Source of the DNA: Sweltsa coloradensis
Lineage: Eukaryota > Arthropoda > Insecta > Plecoptera > Chloroperlidae
DNA: 64,000 nucleotides
NCBI GenBank assembly: GCA_024449915.1
Contig: JAMZAV010002000.1
Location: forward strand, 1-64,000
Direction: 5' to 3'
The position numbers and the translations under genes are program-made. Under the pieces are notes generated by a model, which saw nothing but the letters and a program-made list of their open reading frames with translations, was not told the DNA's origin and made no database searches. Below, in pieces: positions 34,618 to 46,698 of the stretch. How positions within the stretch are numbered: position 1 is the first letter of the stretch; each line of letters starts with the position of its first letter.

Positions 34618-36912
34618 TTGACCTAGATGTCAAAACAGCGGTATATACAACAAAGATTAGCGATCACTATATGATAGTTGCATCCACAGGAATTGACCTT
34701 GTTCATATAAATGCAATAAACGAACCAGTTGCGAATAAATGTATTAACGAAGCTAAATTAGTGGAAGTGTTAAAACGCATGAAATGGGATCATTTATTAT
34801 CAGCCAAGAAGTGTATTCCCTTATACGAATCAATCCAGAGCAATTTTAAAATAGCCTACGATGTGGCTTCAAATTTTGAAGAGTCGAAAGTTAAAAGAAG
34901 AGTGAATAAAGTGTGGATGACGAAAGAGTTATTAAAATCAGTAAAGGAGAGAGATCGCGCTTTTCAAAGGTGGAAAAAATGTCCGCAATTCAGTGTATTT
35001 AAAAATGAATATAGGAGAGATTATAATAGGTTAAGAAATAGAACAAATAAAAATATAATCGATGGTAAACGACATTACTATGTACATGCATTAGAACAGG
35101 GTAAAGACTGCAGAAAAGCAACGTGGCAAAATATAAATGAAATAATGGGTCGGAAAAGGAAAGATACAGTTGAGGAAGTTATAAATAAATTTTTAGGTAG
35201 ACATGATACAATTCCAAACATTGCTAATAATTTTGCAAATACCTTTGTAGATGAAATTGAAAATATTGTTCACATTTGCGACATTAAGTGTGTAGATAAC
35301 AATATGAGAGATAATGCATACGAGCAACAATTACAGTCGATATACGTGCCTCCTATTTCAACGACCGGAGTCAAAGAAATAATACTTAAAATGAATAATA
35401 ATAAAAAGGCAGGTATTGACGGAATTAGAGTTAAGGATTTGCAAAATATAGTTGATGAGATCAGTCCAGTTATTGCCCTATTTATTAACTTATCCTTGAA
35501 GGAGGGTATTATTCCAGAAACATTGAAAACATCTGTTGTCAGGCCAATATTCAAAAAGGGCGACCATTTGAAATATGTCAATTATAGGCCAATTGCCATT
35601 ATGTGTAGCATTGAAAAAATACTTGAAAGATACGTGGCAAATTGCTTAATAGATTACATGACGAAATTTAAAATAATAAACGAACAACAATATGGATTTC
35701 TAAGAGGAAAAAGTACAGTTGACCTTTTGGCATCCTTTTCTGACCTAGTTAATACTAAGCTAGACGAAAATTTTAACATCTTATGTATGTTCATCGATTA
35801 TAAAAAAGCATTTGACACCCTTGATTTTAATAAGCTGCTAGATGCGTTGGAAAGTATTGGGGTTAGAGGTACATTGTTAAATTGGTTTAAAAATTATTTA
35901 TCGAGCAGAAAGTTAATTGTAAGAATAGGCGAAGTGTATAGTGAAGCAAAGTCATGTAGCAGTGGCGTACCACAAGGCTCTATTTTAGGACCTCAACTTT
36001 ACTTAATATATGTAAATATTATGGTTAAGTATATTATTAAGTGCATTGCTTTTTGCTACGCTGATGACTTTGCTTTAGTGTCTATCCATAAAAACGTAAA
36101 AATTGCAGAAAGATACTTGCAAAATGATTTTCTAAATTTACTAAGGTGGAACCATGACGTAAGACTAATCGTAAATATTGAAAAAACAAAGATTGTGCAC
36201 ATTTCTATGCCGCTAAACGCGGGTCGAAATACTAATATCAATGTTATTGCCCACAATTTTGAATGCTTACATCTGAACGCGGGTAAAATTGATGGATTGT
36301 TCGTGTGATACATCAATTGCAACTGTTTACAGCCATCCGTATTTGGGGTTGGAGATTGATAATAACTTTAGTTGGAATATACAAGCTGAGAAAATATGTA
36401 AACGCTTAAGATCATGCGCTTACCAATTATATGCAGTTAAAAGTATTTTACCATTTAAATATGTAAATATGGTTTATATAGCCCTTGCAGAGTCGGTTAT
36501 TTCTTACGGTCTGTTAATTTGGGGAAATGCTTCGTTATCACAGCTAAATAGCATAATCTCTATTCAAAATAAAATAATGAAGATGATCACTTTTGAAAAT
36601 AATTTAAGCACTTTAGAATGTTATAGACTACAAAACGTTTTACCTTTACAAAAATTATTCACTTATAAATTAGTTTTGAAACATTTTTTCGTTAATACTC
36701 ACAAAAATTGTATAAACCACACTACTTCTACTCGCTCCAAATCTTCGGAAGTTTACCAGTTGCCACGGGTTGCAAATAAGTATGGTAAAAGAACACTTAG
36801 CTACACTATACCTTTCTTTTTTAATAGTATTCCAAAGAACATCCGAGATTTAGAGACTATTTATGAAATCAAAAGAGAGCTAAAGGCATTTTTATTACGA
36901 AATATGCAGTGA
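34618..36912 (+). pseudogene. LINE ORF2: end of endonuclease, reverse transcriptase, C-terminal region (family A)
   Basis: It starts within the last APE-endonuclease motif (S-D-H-Y at about 34657). The RT domain follows: Y-R-P-I near 35590, Y-G-F-L-R-G near 35700, the F-I-D-Y-K-K-A-F-D block near 35800, V-P-Q-G-S-I near 35970 and the catalytic Y-A-D-D near 36060. All key RT residues are present. A frameshift near 36290-36308 separates the RT from the C-terminal segment (36289-36912), whose last 111 residues equal those of copy A2. The residues before 34618 in the open frame are translated microsatellite. Retrotransposition is not possible from this copy because the endonuclease is missing. 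Confidence 0.9.
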
Positions 36913-37304
36913 AGTTAGGGTTGTTGTGTATTTGTTATACATAATTGTTTCATAATTTAATGTACATGAATTAGCACTATAATTTTTCACTGTTCTATAT
37001 CTGTTCTATTCAATGTTTATTCACTGTATTATCTGCAAACTGTTGCTTCACAAAAATGTTTTTGGCTAGTATAAGTATTTAATTTGCACATTAATTACTT
37101 GTTTTTATCTACTATTTTAATCTTTTGTTTTAGTGTTATGTATTTTTATTTTTATTTTATTTTTTATTACACGCTGAGTCATTCACTGCTTACTGATACT
37201 TACTGTTACTTCACTTTTTATTGTATTGCTATCTAGAATTTTGAAATATTGAATTAGTTAAAAATCATTATTTCACATGCATGATTTTCTTTAATGTAAC
37301 ATGT

Positions 37305-37337
37305 TCCACAGTTAAGCTGTCCTGTGCAGCTTGTGGA
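37305..37337 (+). other. Conserved LINE 3' UTR stem-loop (A3)
   Basis: Same sequence and fold as at 26-58 and 995-1027. Confidence 0.75.
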
Positions 37338-37417
37338 TGGCCGAAATTGTTTGATAAAAAAAGTGTGTAAGAGATATGTATTTCAATAAAAAAAATAAAA
37401 AAATAAAAAATAAAAAA

Positions 37418-37487
<70 letters not shown>
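37418..37487 (+). repeat. (ATT)n shared by LINE A3 and a minus-strand retroposon
   Basis: About 23 units: the tail of A3 on plus and an (AAT)n tail of the element at 37488-37870 on minus, a tail-to-tail junction. Confidence 0.92.
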
Positions 37488-37870
37488 TAGTGTCTATTTA
37501 CAACGGATAATGTAATCCACTAGTGCAAATTTAATAGAGAAGGGAGGAGCCCGGTTTACCGGCACGTAGCCTACTCCTTTCGAAAAGTACCAAGGGGACC
37601 AACAGCTTAACGTCCCATCTGAAAGGACAATGTAACTTTGACAGACATATAGGTTCCTCCACTAACCCGGACCAAAGATTTTTGCCCGGACTGCCGAGCA
37701 GACGTCAAGGAGTATGAAGCCGTCACACAAAGCTTTCGGACCCTAGTCTGCTCTAGCCAGCGGTATACGTGTGTTTCAGGGCAGAGCGGTCACCCACTCA
37801 ACCCTTGTTCACGTGTTCGAGTGAGAACTGGTCAAACGACCGCGGCTAAATCGCTGGCTTTTTTTTTTAG
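37488..37870 (-). mobile_element. Non-coding retroposon or SINE with (AAT)n tail
   Basis: Read on the minus strand, a GC-richer block of about 370 bp follows an A-rich stretch, contains 'gggacgttaagctgttggtcccc' as a short hairpin, and ends 'agacactaaat' directly into (AAT)n. No ORF. It resembles a LINE 3' UTR or SINE body, but I cannot assign a family. Confidence 0.5.
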
Positions 37871-38328
37871 GACTTCACTTTATTTTATTTATTTTCTTAT
37901 CCGTCCACATTTCCAAACTAATGCTCAGGATGCGGGGAGCTCAAGCTATTTTGGCTTCCTCTGATGCCGGTTAGCCAGACCTGACACTTACACAACATCC
38001 CATATAATATTTTAATCGTCGGCTTGACTGCTTGACGTACGAATGCTCTACCAAGTGACCTATCTGGACTCAGGAGCACGTTCGATCGGGGTCAGAAGTA
38101 AATACCGACTCACTCGGCCAATCTCGGGTCACAGATAGCACTTAATACAAAAAGCTATAGCCCCAGCGAATTGTCAAAGTGTCGAAGTCTTGCCCTATTT
38201 ATATGTCACTAGAAAAACTGGCCCTATAATTATTTTCTACACAAGACATAAACCTGCGCTAATGTTATGCAGTTTTTGTTGAATCCAATGATGTATACAA
38301 ACCTTGAATTAGTATTAATTACGCTCTG

Positions 38329-40713
38329 CCCAAGTAGCAAAGAAAATGTGTGCGCTTATGGGCCATCAGCGGCAAAGTGATGGTAAAGTTTTGCGTTGAT
38401 GGGCCGCCTATGGCCCATAAGCACACAACCGACAGTCGGCGTACAGTAGGCGGCCCGCCTATGGCCCATACGCACACTTCCGACAGTCGGCGCTGCAAAA
38501 GTTTTGCGTTGATGGTCCGCCTATGGTCAATAAGCACACAACCGACAGGCGGCGAACAGTAGACGGCCCGCCTATAAGCACACAACCGACGGAAATCTAA
38601 TGCGAGTATTATAGATGTAGATTTAAAGGAATAATTTAATTGACAATTTCATCATGTTACGTAAATCATTCTTGCTCTTCTTCGTCGATGTAAGGAATAT
38701 TGACGCTCTCACATTCAAGGAATATCATTTTAGTATCATTTAAACTTATTATTTGATAATATTAATATTATGATAATATATTATTATATATCATTCCGAT
38801 ACCGAATACTCCACGTAGGGTTTCCAAAATAATACTTTGATTATTGCATTCAATCGACATATTTTTTTAAATTAATTTCAAACATGTTTAGGTATAAATA
38901 ATTAATTTCATTGCAATATGCAAAATTAATCCGCTGTCGATAATGCTGTCACGTATCTATAATATGCCTTTGCACTTGCCGTTTTGTAGTGCAAATTTCA
39001 CATACTTGACGCAGATGAAAGAAAATGAAAAATCTCTTTTAATAGAAATATATTCATTGCAAATAAATAATTTGTATATTTTATGTTTGTCGAACTACAG
39101 CAAATAAATCGGCCTAATTAATATTTAAAATTTTCCTAAATCTTTAGTTTATCAAAACAACGGAAATAGTTTATCAATAATATGATCATATTATGACATT
39201 GCCAAAACTATTTGTTATTTATTTTTGGGTTGAGCAGTACGACCAGTATAGACGATTATAGTAAAAATTATGACACGTTTATCCAGGACATAATTATTCC
39301 TGCTAGTAATTTTTTGGTTGAATGGCAGATTTTTTTCTATTTGTAACACATACTTTTGTGTACAAACTGACATACTTGGAAAATTTGTCTCGTTAATATC
39401 TTGCACTTGACGATTTTTTTTCCGCCGGTACGAATAGGTGGAAGAAATAAATTATATAGTGCAAGATATTAACGACAAAATTTTTCCAAGTAATAGAAAC
39501 AAAAATCATCCTTCAAACCAAAATTTATGAGCAGGGATATGTCCGGGGTATACGTAATTAATTTCTCTGTAATCATCTATATAAGGCAAATAAAAATAAA
39601 AAGTTTTGAAAATGTCAGATGATCATAATTGATAAATTATATCCGTTTTTTGTTTTAGGCTATACAAAAAAAATTAGCCGATAGGGAATATTTGGTGTAG
39701 GCCTATATCAAATTAGGGAGAGAGGCTTAGATTTAGCGATTACTTTACTGTCTGTCCGTGTGTGACTGGTAAAAATAATAATAAATACAAATCCATTCTG
39801 AGCTCCTAATCAATTTCCGTCAATTTAATTCATACCATTTAGATATATGGGCATGATTCTCTTTGGTCAATTTAAATATGAACAAGAGTAGGCCTACGCT
39901 TAAAACAACTCAATTTGAATACATATAGAATCTTTAGTTTGATAAACAACCTGAGATGGCATTTATTTAGTTTCCATGTAAACAAGGTACGAAATGTTGA
40001 ACAAGACGTTCCACAATGCATACACGCTGGGTACATCTTCATAAGGTAGCTAGCGCGCGGCTCTTTCAGTGATCACGGTGGTGTAGCGGTCAGCGTTCCA
40101 GAGTCCGGCGCAGCAGGTTGGGGTTCGAGTACGGCGATGGTCGATAAAATTTGTGTATGTCTAATTATTCTCTCTGTAATTACTTGAATTTGTTCTCTTA
40201 CACACAGTTTAAATAAATTGAAAAGCTCGCACACTTGAAAAGATATAATTTTAAACTTTAAATATTAACTTAACTTTAAAAAAAAAATATTTAAAAAAAT
40301 TTAAATATTTTCGGTTGTGTGCGTGACTTCCTCGCGTCTCTACAAGATGGTGCTAGTGTTCCCGAAACATTCTCACCGCCGGGCCGTAAGCATCCCGCTG
40401 TGACAAAAGTGAAGCAACTGTCGGATTTGCCTGTGTACCATAAGCGGCGAACTGATGGCAAACTGTGTATCGCCCGCTTTGGCCCATAAGCGGGCCGTTG
40501 TCACAAAAATGCAGCAAAGTATTTTCGAAACTGCTGGTTTCGCTACAGTGGGCCGCTTATGGCCCATAAGCGGCGCGTTGCTTATGGCAAAGTTATGGGC
40601 GCCTGGCCAACCCCATAAGCGGGCCGTAAGCGCATCGCCACTTATGGGCCATCAGCTCAACTGATGGCAATGTTACAGCTCGCCATAATCGCCATCACTT
40701 TGTGCTACTTGGG
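38329..40713. mobile_element. DNA-transposon-like element, 2.4 kb, with CCCAAGTAGCA TIRs
   Basis: Left end CCCAAGTAGCA (38329), right end TGCTACTTGGG (40713). Both subterminal regions (38345-38590 and 40375-40700) are packed with short words in both orientations: GGGCCATCAG, GGCCCATAAGC, 'ccgacagtcggc' and 'cataagcgg'. The middle is AT-rich with no transposase. Clear TSD not found. The subterminal repeat architecture is shared with 57841-59994. Confidence 0.65.
40070..40145 (+). repeat. tRNA-like block inside the 2.4-kb element
   Basis: 'GGTGTAGCGGTCAGCGTT' as an A box and 'GGGTTCGAGTAC' as a B box, spaced about 30 bases. Probably a SINE head or tRNA relic. Confidence 0.4.
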
Positions 40714-40719
40714 TGGGCC

Positions 40720-41880
40720 CAGTATTTAAAAGTCCCAATAGGCCAAATGATACGTAAAATAGGGCGGCCATGTTTCCTCACAATTTAATATTTTAGATGC
40801 ATAGATATTAAACACCTATAGTAGGCTAGATCCGCAGTCATTAATCCACTTCCGTGACAATTTGAAGCCATCGTTAATATGGCAGTTTGCATGTTAGGTA
40901 AATGGGAGCGATTTGGAGCCCAAATAGTTCTCAAGATTGCCGCCAGGTTGACAGCTGAGCATACGAGCCTTTAACATCAAATGATTACTAAATTCCCTTG
41001 TGCAATAACTTCTTATTGTTTCTGTTTGTTCAATATCATGCTGCACAAGCTAAAACCAAATCACACAATCCAGTAAAATACTTAAATGCATTAAAAAAGC
41101 ATAAATTAAAACGCCAAATCGCCATTTTGATGATGGCAGATGGGCTCTTCAATTTGCTACGCTCACGCCTGTGCGGAGGTATTGGAGACTGCGTCAGCGA
41201 GTGATAGCGCTGTGAATATAGCGTCGCCAGAACGAACCGAATATTCACGAGCGAGGACGATAACCGTAGGTATCTTCCAGACCCCTTGATTTGCTTATGC
41301 TCGCTGGTGTACATCGTATAACAGAAGATTCTAAAGATCTACTCTCCAAAGTTTAATCGTCTGGACCCAGGTAGATACATAATATATAGTTATGCAAGCC
41401 GTACAGGGAGTAGGCACACAGTAACCTTTTTTAGTGGACTATCCCAAAATCAATCTGCTTTAAGTAAACTCACCGCATACGATGCGATCAAAAAGGCTGC
41501 GTTTACTCTCTTATTTGCGTCAGTCGTTGTGTAGTGGATTATCTTCTTCTTAGCAAGGCTTGCCGTCTGAAACAAAACAAGAAACACATTCTTTTAAGTT
41601 TTCTCGCTGTTGATATTGACATGTACTTGACTAGGGTAGGCACGTATTGATGGTTGAAGTTCGCAAATCGATCTATTAGTGTAGGCCTTAGTTAGTTTCC
41701 GTGCACATATCCAATGTAAATACAATATAATAGGCTGGCGGTCACATGAAACTAGCTATGACGTGTATTTTATAAAAGAAGAATCCGCTGCTATGTGTGG
41801 TGGGTGGGTGAACCTTGCATTTCATTCTAGAGGCGAACCACTTGGCACAGTTATCGCAGATAATATATCACCCTACACTT
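40720..41880. other. No supported gene
   Basis: Short frames only (at most 92 codons, overlapping on opposite strands). No terminal repeats recognised. Confidence 0.4.
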
Positions 41881-41925
41881 ATTAGATCCAATTAATTGAT
41901 TGATTGATTGATTTAATTGATGTTA

Positions 41926-41953
41926 TAGGGCTTTGCGACGCCCAAACGCCCTA
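41926..41953 (-). other. 3' terminal hairpin of the minus-strand LINE
   Basis: Six-base stem TAGGGC/GCCCTA with a 16-base loop, about 12 bases before the CAAT repeats. It is analogous to, but different from, the A-D stem-loop. Confidence 0.55.
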
Positions 41954-42624
41954 TGCATCGTAACAGGACTTGTAAGGAAGGTGGAAACAAACTCGTATCC
42001 TACTACTTAATAGAATACAGCTTATCGCAATACTCAATCACGAAAGGCGCATGAGACTCTTGCAAAACGTCTAAAACAATTAAGAGTATATATTATGAAT
42101 TTCAGCCAAATTTCACTACAAGCATGTAAGGGGGGATTAAGGCTAGTGAAGCCTTATCTTCCATCCAACCTAATACTATTAATAATAATAATAATACAAA
42201 TGATAATGATAATGAAGGCCTAATGAAAATTATAGATAATTTGAACACAAAGTAATTGGCCTGATGAAAATAACACATAATTAACTGAAAACAAAAACAT
42301 TTGAAATTATGATAAACAATTTACACAATTTACCTATCATTTCATTCTCCGCATTCATCCATCGCTTTCATACAGTTTCATTACAGTAACAAAGAAGGCG
42401 TCCTCGTAAAGTAAATAGAGTAACACAGGTAACCGAGCATATTAATACGTAATTTATTTTTCATTATTTGGGTTGTTTGGGTGTTTTGATATTATGTACT
42501 TATTGTTTGTACAGTTATCATTAGTATTTGAAGAATTTGAATAATAGGAAGTAGTGGCACTTTTAAAAGCATAGAAGTTATTTATATTTTTGTCTCTGAT
42601 TTCAGATGGAAGAGCATTCCAAGT

Positions 42625-44070
42625 TCAAATAGCGTGGATTTTGAATGAGTGGTCAAGGAGATTAGTTCTGTGTATGGGAAATGAGAGTTGTGTACCGGAC
42701 CTAGACCTGGTATTAAACATGTGGTTTGAGTGAAGGTATTGAAAGTTAGAGGCGAGATAAGACGGTGACGATGTTGAAAGTAGTTTGTGAACTAGGCATA
42801 CGGAGTGAAGGTTTCTACGATCCTTTAATCTAGCCCAACCAAGCGTCTTAAAACCCGGGGTTATATGGTCAGATTTTCTTATTCCTAATATAAATCGGAC
42901 ACAGGAATTTTGTGCACTTTGGAGACGAATAGCCAGGTCCTCGGTCAAGTCATTGTAAACAACGTCGCAGTAATCGAAATGGGGAATAATAAGAGATTGT
43001 ACTAGCATTGTTTTTAGTTTAGTCGGAAAGAAGTTTTTTTAGTCTGTTTAATGAGTGCAGTGCAGCATACGTTTTTTTACAAACGTGTTTGACATGTTCC
43101 GTCCAAGTCAGGTCATTAGTCATAAGTCCTAGGTTTCTGACTCCTTGTTGAAAGGGTATTGTTGTACCGTTTAAAGAAACGTTGTCGATTGTCGAGTGGT
43201 CTAATTTTGCTAAAAGTTTGTTGTAGCCTAAAATAATGATTTGTGACTTATTGGGGTTTATTTGCAAAACGTTTTTAGCTGCCCACAAAGCAAGAGATTG
43301 CAGGTCTTTGTTTATCATTTCAATTGCTTGATTAATTAGTGAGGGAGAGACATGTTTATAAATTTGCAGATCGTCTGCGTATAGGTGGTGATAGCAATAA
43401 ATGAGTGAATTTGAAATGTCGTTAATGTACAATGAGAATAACAAAGGTCCTAAAACACTTCCTTGCGGCACACCTGCCGTCACTGGTAGCCAATTCGATT
43501 GATTGTCACCTGAGATAATGCACTGTTGCCTGCCGCGGAGATACGAATTCATCCATTGTAGTGTGGAAGGAGAAAAATTTATAGATTGAAGTTTTCTTAT
43601 AAGAATGTCTATGTCAACGGAGTCAAAAAATTGCTTAAGTCAAGAAGTGTCAGTATGGTAAGTTGTCTACTGTCCATGTGAGTTCTTACGTCATCAGTTA
43701 CTTTAATGAGTGCTGTGGATGTACTGTGATTACATCGGAAACCAGATTGGTGCTCGTCTAGAATTTGATTTAATTTCAGAAAATCTGATATTTGACAGTG
43801 GACAATATATTCCAGGGCTTTAGACAGGGCGGGTAGAATGCTAATTGGTCGGTAATCATTGGGTGTAGAAGGATTTGTCTTTTTAGGCAGAGGGCAGACA
43901 AAGGCTTGTTTCCACATATTAGGGTAGGCGTTATATGTAAGAGAAAAATTAAATATATGTAATATTGGCTCGATTAGGATGGGGGAGAGATTAATCATGA
44001 ATTGAATAAGTTTAATAGGTATTAGATCTATTCCTTGAGCATTTGATTTTATTCGTTTTATGGCGTGCAA
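42625..44070 (-). pseudogene. LINE ORF2: reverse transcriptase and C-terminal region
   Basis: Three frame blocks in order. 44070-43609 has N-D-Y-R-P-I and H-Q-S-G-F-R. 43552-43019 has V-P-Q-G-S-V-L-G-P and the catalytic L-Y-A-D-D-L. 43008-42625 is the post-RT domain. One indel at about 43620 disrupts the F-D-S-V (first catalytic aspartate) block; another at about 43010 separates the C-terminus. RT catalytic residues are otherwise recognisable. The post-RT part ('IIPHFDYCDVVY') is typical of Jockey/CR1-group LINEs. Non-functional as read. Confidence 0.9.
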
Positions 44071-44159
44071 GGCCGTTCTTGGGGTAACATGTTTAAAGTG
44101 AAATGGGTCGTAGGTTGGCTTAGCTTGGTTGTCTTCGATGTCTTTTATATGTGAATGTT

Positions 44160-45440
44160 TTATTGAAGGATCAAAATTAAAGGGTAGTGTAGTGAAATGG
44201 GTATATTAATTGTATCTAATGGTATTTCAAGTGGAGCTTCTTCATCTTTTTGTTTACCAATGCCCATTTGTGACAGACTTTGCCACATTTTTTTAATAGG
44301 TGTTTTAGGGTCCAATAACTTATAAGTGTGTCTCTTTTTTTCTGTTCTAATTGTCTGGTTTGTCTTGTTTCTTAATGTCCTATATGTCTCTTTGTTGTCG
44401 TCAGTAAGGTTACGTTTGTATATGTTGTAAGCAGCGTCACGTCTAGACATAAGGTCTTTTATTTCTGTGTTTAGCCAAGGTGACGGAGGCTTACTTACCC
44501 TAACCACTTTAAGAGGGGCGTGTTTGTCGTAAAGTTGTAACAACAGAGTGTTGAACACGGATAGTTTATCGTCAATAGTAGTTGCAGTCAGTATATCATC
44601 CCAGGGCAAAGATAGCGAGTTTAATTTAAATTTGTCAGTGTCGATAAATTTCAAGGCTCGACGAGAAATTAATTTTGGTTTATGCTTTGGAGTTCGTATT
44701 GAGTATTGAAGATATATTAAATCGTGTGCGGAAATTCCCGGAATCGAGAGTTGGCCATGATTTAGCACTTTGTCCTGATTAGATGTCATCATAATATCAA
44801 TCCATGTGTGAGAGGTTGAAGTATGGTGTGTTGGCTCTAGGGGGAGTACAGTTAAATTACAGGATTCGAATATAGTTTTTAATTGTTTTGTATCGGTGTG
44901 ATTGACTAACTGCAAATTTGTGATGAAGTCTCCCATCACGATTATGTGTTCATAATGTGCAATATAATTTAATAGGGCTGTTTCAAATTCAGATAAAAAG
45001 CCGATTTTGGGTGGACGATAAACGAGTGAAATAAGCACTGTTTGGTTTCTTAATTTAATTTCAAAGATAATGTATTCGGGCCTAGCGTTATATTCGCTTG
45101 GTAACTGACTTAATATTTTACATTTAATGTCGGAACGGACATAGGCACATACACCACCACCTCGCCGCTTAGTGCGGTCGTTTCGTATTAGACGGTATCC
45201 ATCTAATTTGACTACACTAGAAGAAAGTGACGGTTTTAACCAGGACTCGCTTACGAGAATAACATGCACATTATTGTCGTTGACAATAGCCTCTAGCTCC
45301 AGGCAGTGGGCCATCAGTGACGAAGCGTTCAGATGCACCACTGAGAGAGACCTTGGGTGTCCCCGCCAACGTGTATTTAGAACAATCCCAGTCGAAAGGA
45401 TGAATGGTAGGCGACATGGTGGGGAGAGAGAGGGTCGTTT
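44160..45440 (-). pseudogene. LINE ORF2: APE-type endonuclease and linker
   Basis: The open frame from about 45440 to 44160 carries L-N-A-S-S-L, S-E-S-W, R-R-G-G-G-V, Y-R-P-P and M-G-D-F motifs of the APE endonuclease. Two active-site motifs look damaged: the residue after G-D-F is isoleucine where family members have asparagine, and the S-D-H motif reads S-A-H. The frame is lost at 44160, about 90 bases before the RT block, so ORF2 is broken there as well. The first in-frame methionine is internal; the true start is uncertain. Confidence 0.88.
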
Positions 45441-45923
45441 ACTACGTCCGGTAACGTCATTAAAATGTCAATAAAGTTTGAAGTGTTGTCTGGCAATGTG
45501 GGTGTGGATGTGGGTTGGGGTGGGGTGGGGTGGAACTTGGAATGCTCAGTGTTGCCAACTTATAATTGCGAACCATTTTTAAACAAAATTAAGTTTAACT
45601 GGATAACAACAATAATGATAAAGATACTAACAATAATAATTAGGACTATATTTATATAAGAGAATTTCCCAATCGTTGATAATGTAATCAAATTAATATG
45701 CTTGGTTAACTCACCATTTCCGATTCTGTCTTCTTTGTTAATCATAATGAAACGCACACACACACATACATGCACACTGAACAAAATTGGAATAACACAA
45801 GTAGGTTTGCTTAACATTTAGGTAAAATTAAAAAGAGTTTTCTTTACGAATAATAATTAGATAATAGAGTGAAGAAAGTCCCACACGTAGAAACGCAATT
45901 TTTATCAAATGTCAGTCCGGGGT

Positions 45924-46516
45924 TTATTGGGGGTTATACACCGCTCGTACTTTGTGGATGTCGCGTTCGCGTGTGACGTACAGTCGCGTGTTGTCTGGAC
46001 AAAGGACGACGATCCTCCCATCCTGGGTCCAGACGCTCCGTTTGCCGGCGATCTCCTTGGCAGTGGCGTAGAGTTTCGCCCTCACATTTGTGAGCGATTC
46101 CGTTATAAGGAGCCCCTTCTTCGCCAACCCCCTCTTGACGCTCCAGATTTGATCCCTGACGATATATCGAGACGGTCCGAGTGCTCCTCGGACGCCGCCG
46201 TGAGGCGGGCGATGTCAGCCCGCGCTGCCCTCATCTCCTCGGCGATGCTGGCCTTCACGGCCGCGATCTGAGACTCCAGCAGAGTCTGCAGTTCGCGTAT
46301 CTCCTGTGGAGACGGGGCGCCGCTCCGGAGGTGGTTGCTAGAGACGTCGGTCGCCGAGCCGGACTTGGTGGCAAGGAGGCTTATCTGCGTCATCAGGGTC
46401 TCCTGTAACGTGGCCAGCTGTGCCGAGAAGGAACCCTCCAGTCTGTAGTGAAGTTCAGCCAGTTCCTTGACAGTTCTGGGGGAGTTTTTGTCTGTTGCGT
46501 TGTTAGTGGCTGTCAT
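45924..46516 (-). pseudogene. LINE ORF1 (coiled coil plus C-terminal nucleic-acid-binding part)
   Basis: It starts with ATG at 46516. Residues ~15-120 are heptad-like and charged (coiled coil with 'EMRAARADIARL'). A frameshift near 46110-46127 leads into a second frame (46127-45924). That frame has 'LLITESLT' and 'SVWTQDGRIVV', matching the C-terminal part of LINE ORF1/baculovirus-FP-like proteins. At about 200 residues it is shorter than usual, because the central domain between coiled coil and tail is missing or deleted. Confidence 0.75.
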
Positions 46517-46698
46517 AGTTCTGCTGGTGCTACGAAGCTTTAACGATAGATAGAGATAATTGGTAAAAACACACGATGAGTAGAGAGTTGAAGTTGTCGG
46601 CTAGAATGATGCAAAGTTGAGAAATATTTTATGTGAAGATACGCCGATTAGGGAAGATACCCCGGAGACTCGAAAAACTATCAACCAACAAACATCAT

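Larger units (their letters stand above)
34605..37417 (+). mobile_element. LINE family A, copy A3 (5'-truncated, 2.8 kb)
   Basis: An APE-type LINE (CR1/Jockey-like group; exact clade not decided) cut off inside its endonuclease domain just after (ATT)n. ORF2 runs to 36912 with one frameshift. The 3' UTR (36913-37417) carries the stem-loop at 37305-37337 and ends with A-rich DNA and (ATT)n. Confidence 0.92.
41895..46560 (-). mobile_element. Nearly full-length, decayed LINE on the minus strand
   Basis: Order on the minus strand: 5' UTR, ORF1 (46516 to about 45924), ORF2 endonuclease (about 45440-44160), RT and C-terminus (44070-42625), long 3' UTR. It ends at a hairpin TAGGGC...GCCCTA (41926-41953) and a short (CAAT)n tail (41895-41914). 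APE-type, I/Jockey- or CR1-like; a different family from A-D, with a different tail. Several frameshifts show it is older. Confidence 0.88.

Noticed and set aside
38319..38585. Short ORFs on both strands in the GGCCCATAAGC region
   Set aside because: They are translations of subterminal transposon repeats in several frames.
45172..46408. Plus-strand ORFs at 45172-45474 and 46181-46408
   Set aside because: They are antisense shadows of the minus-strand LINE ORF2 and ORF1.
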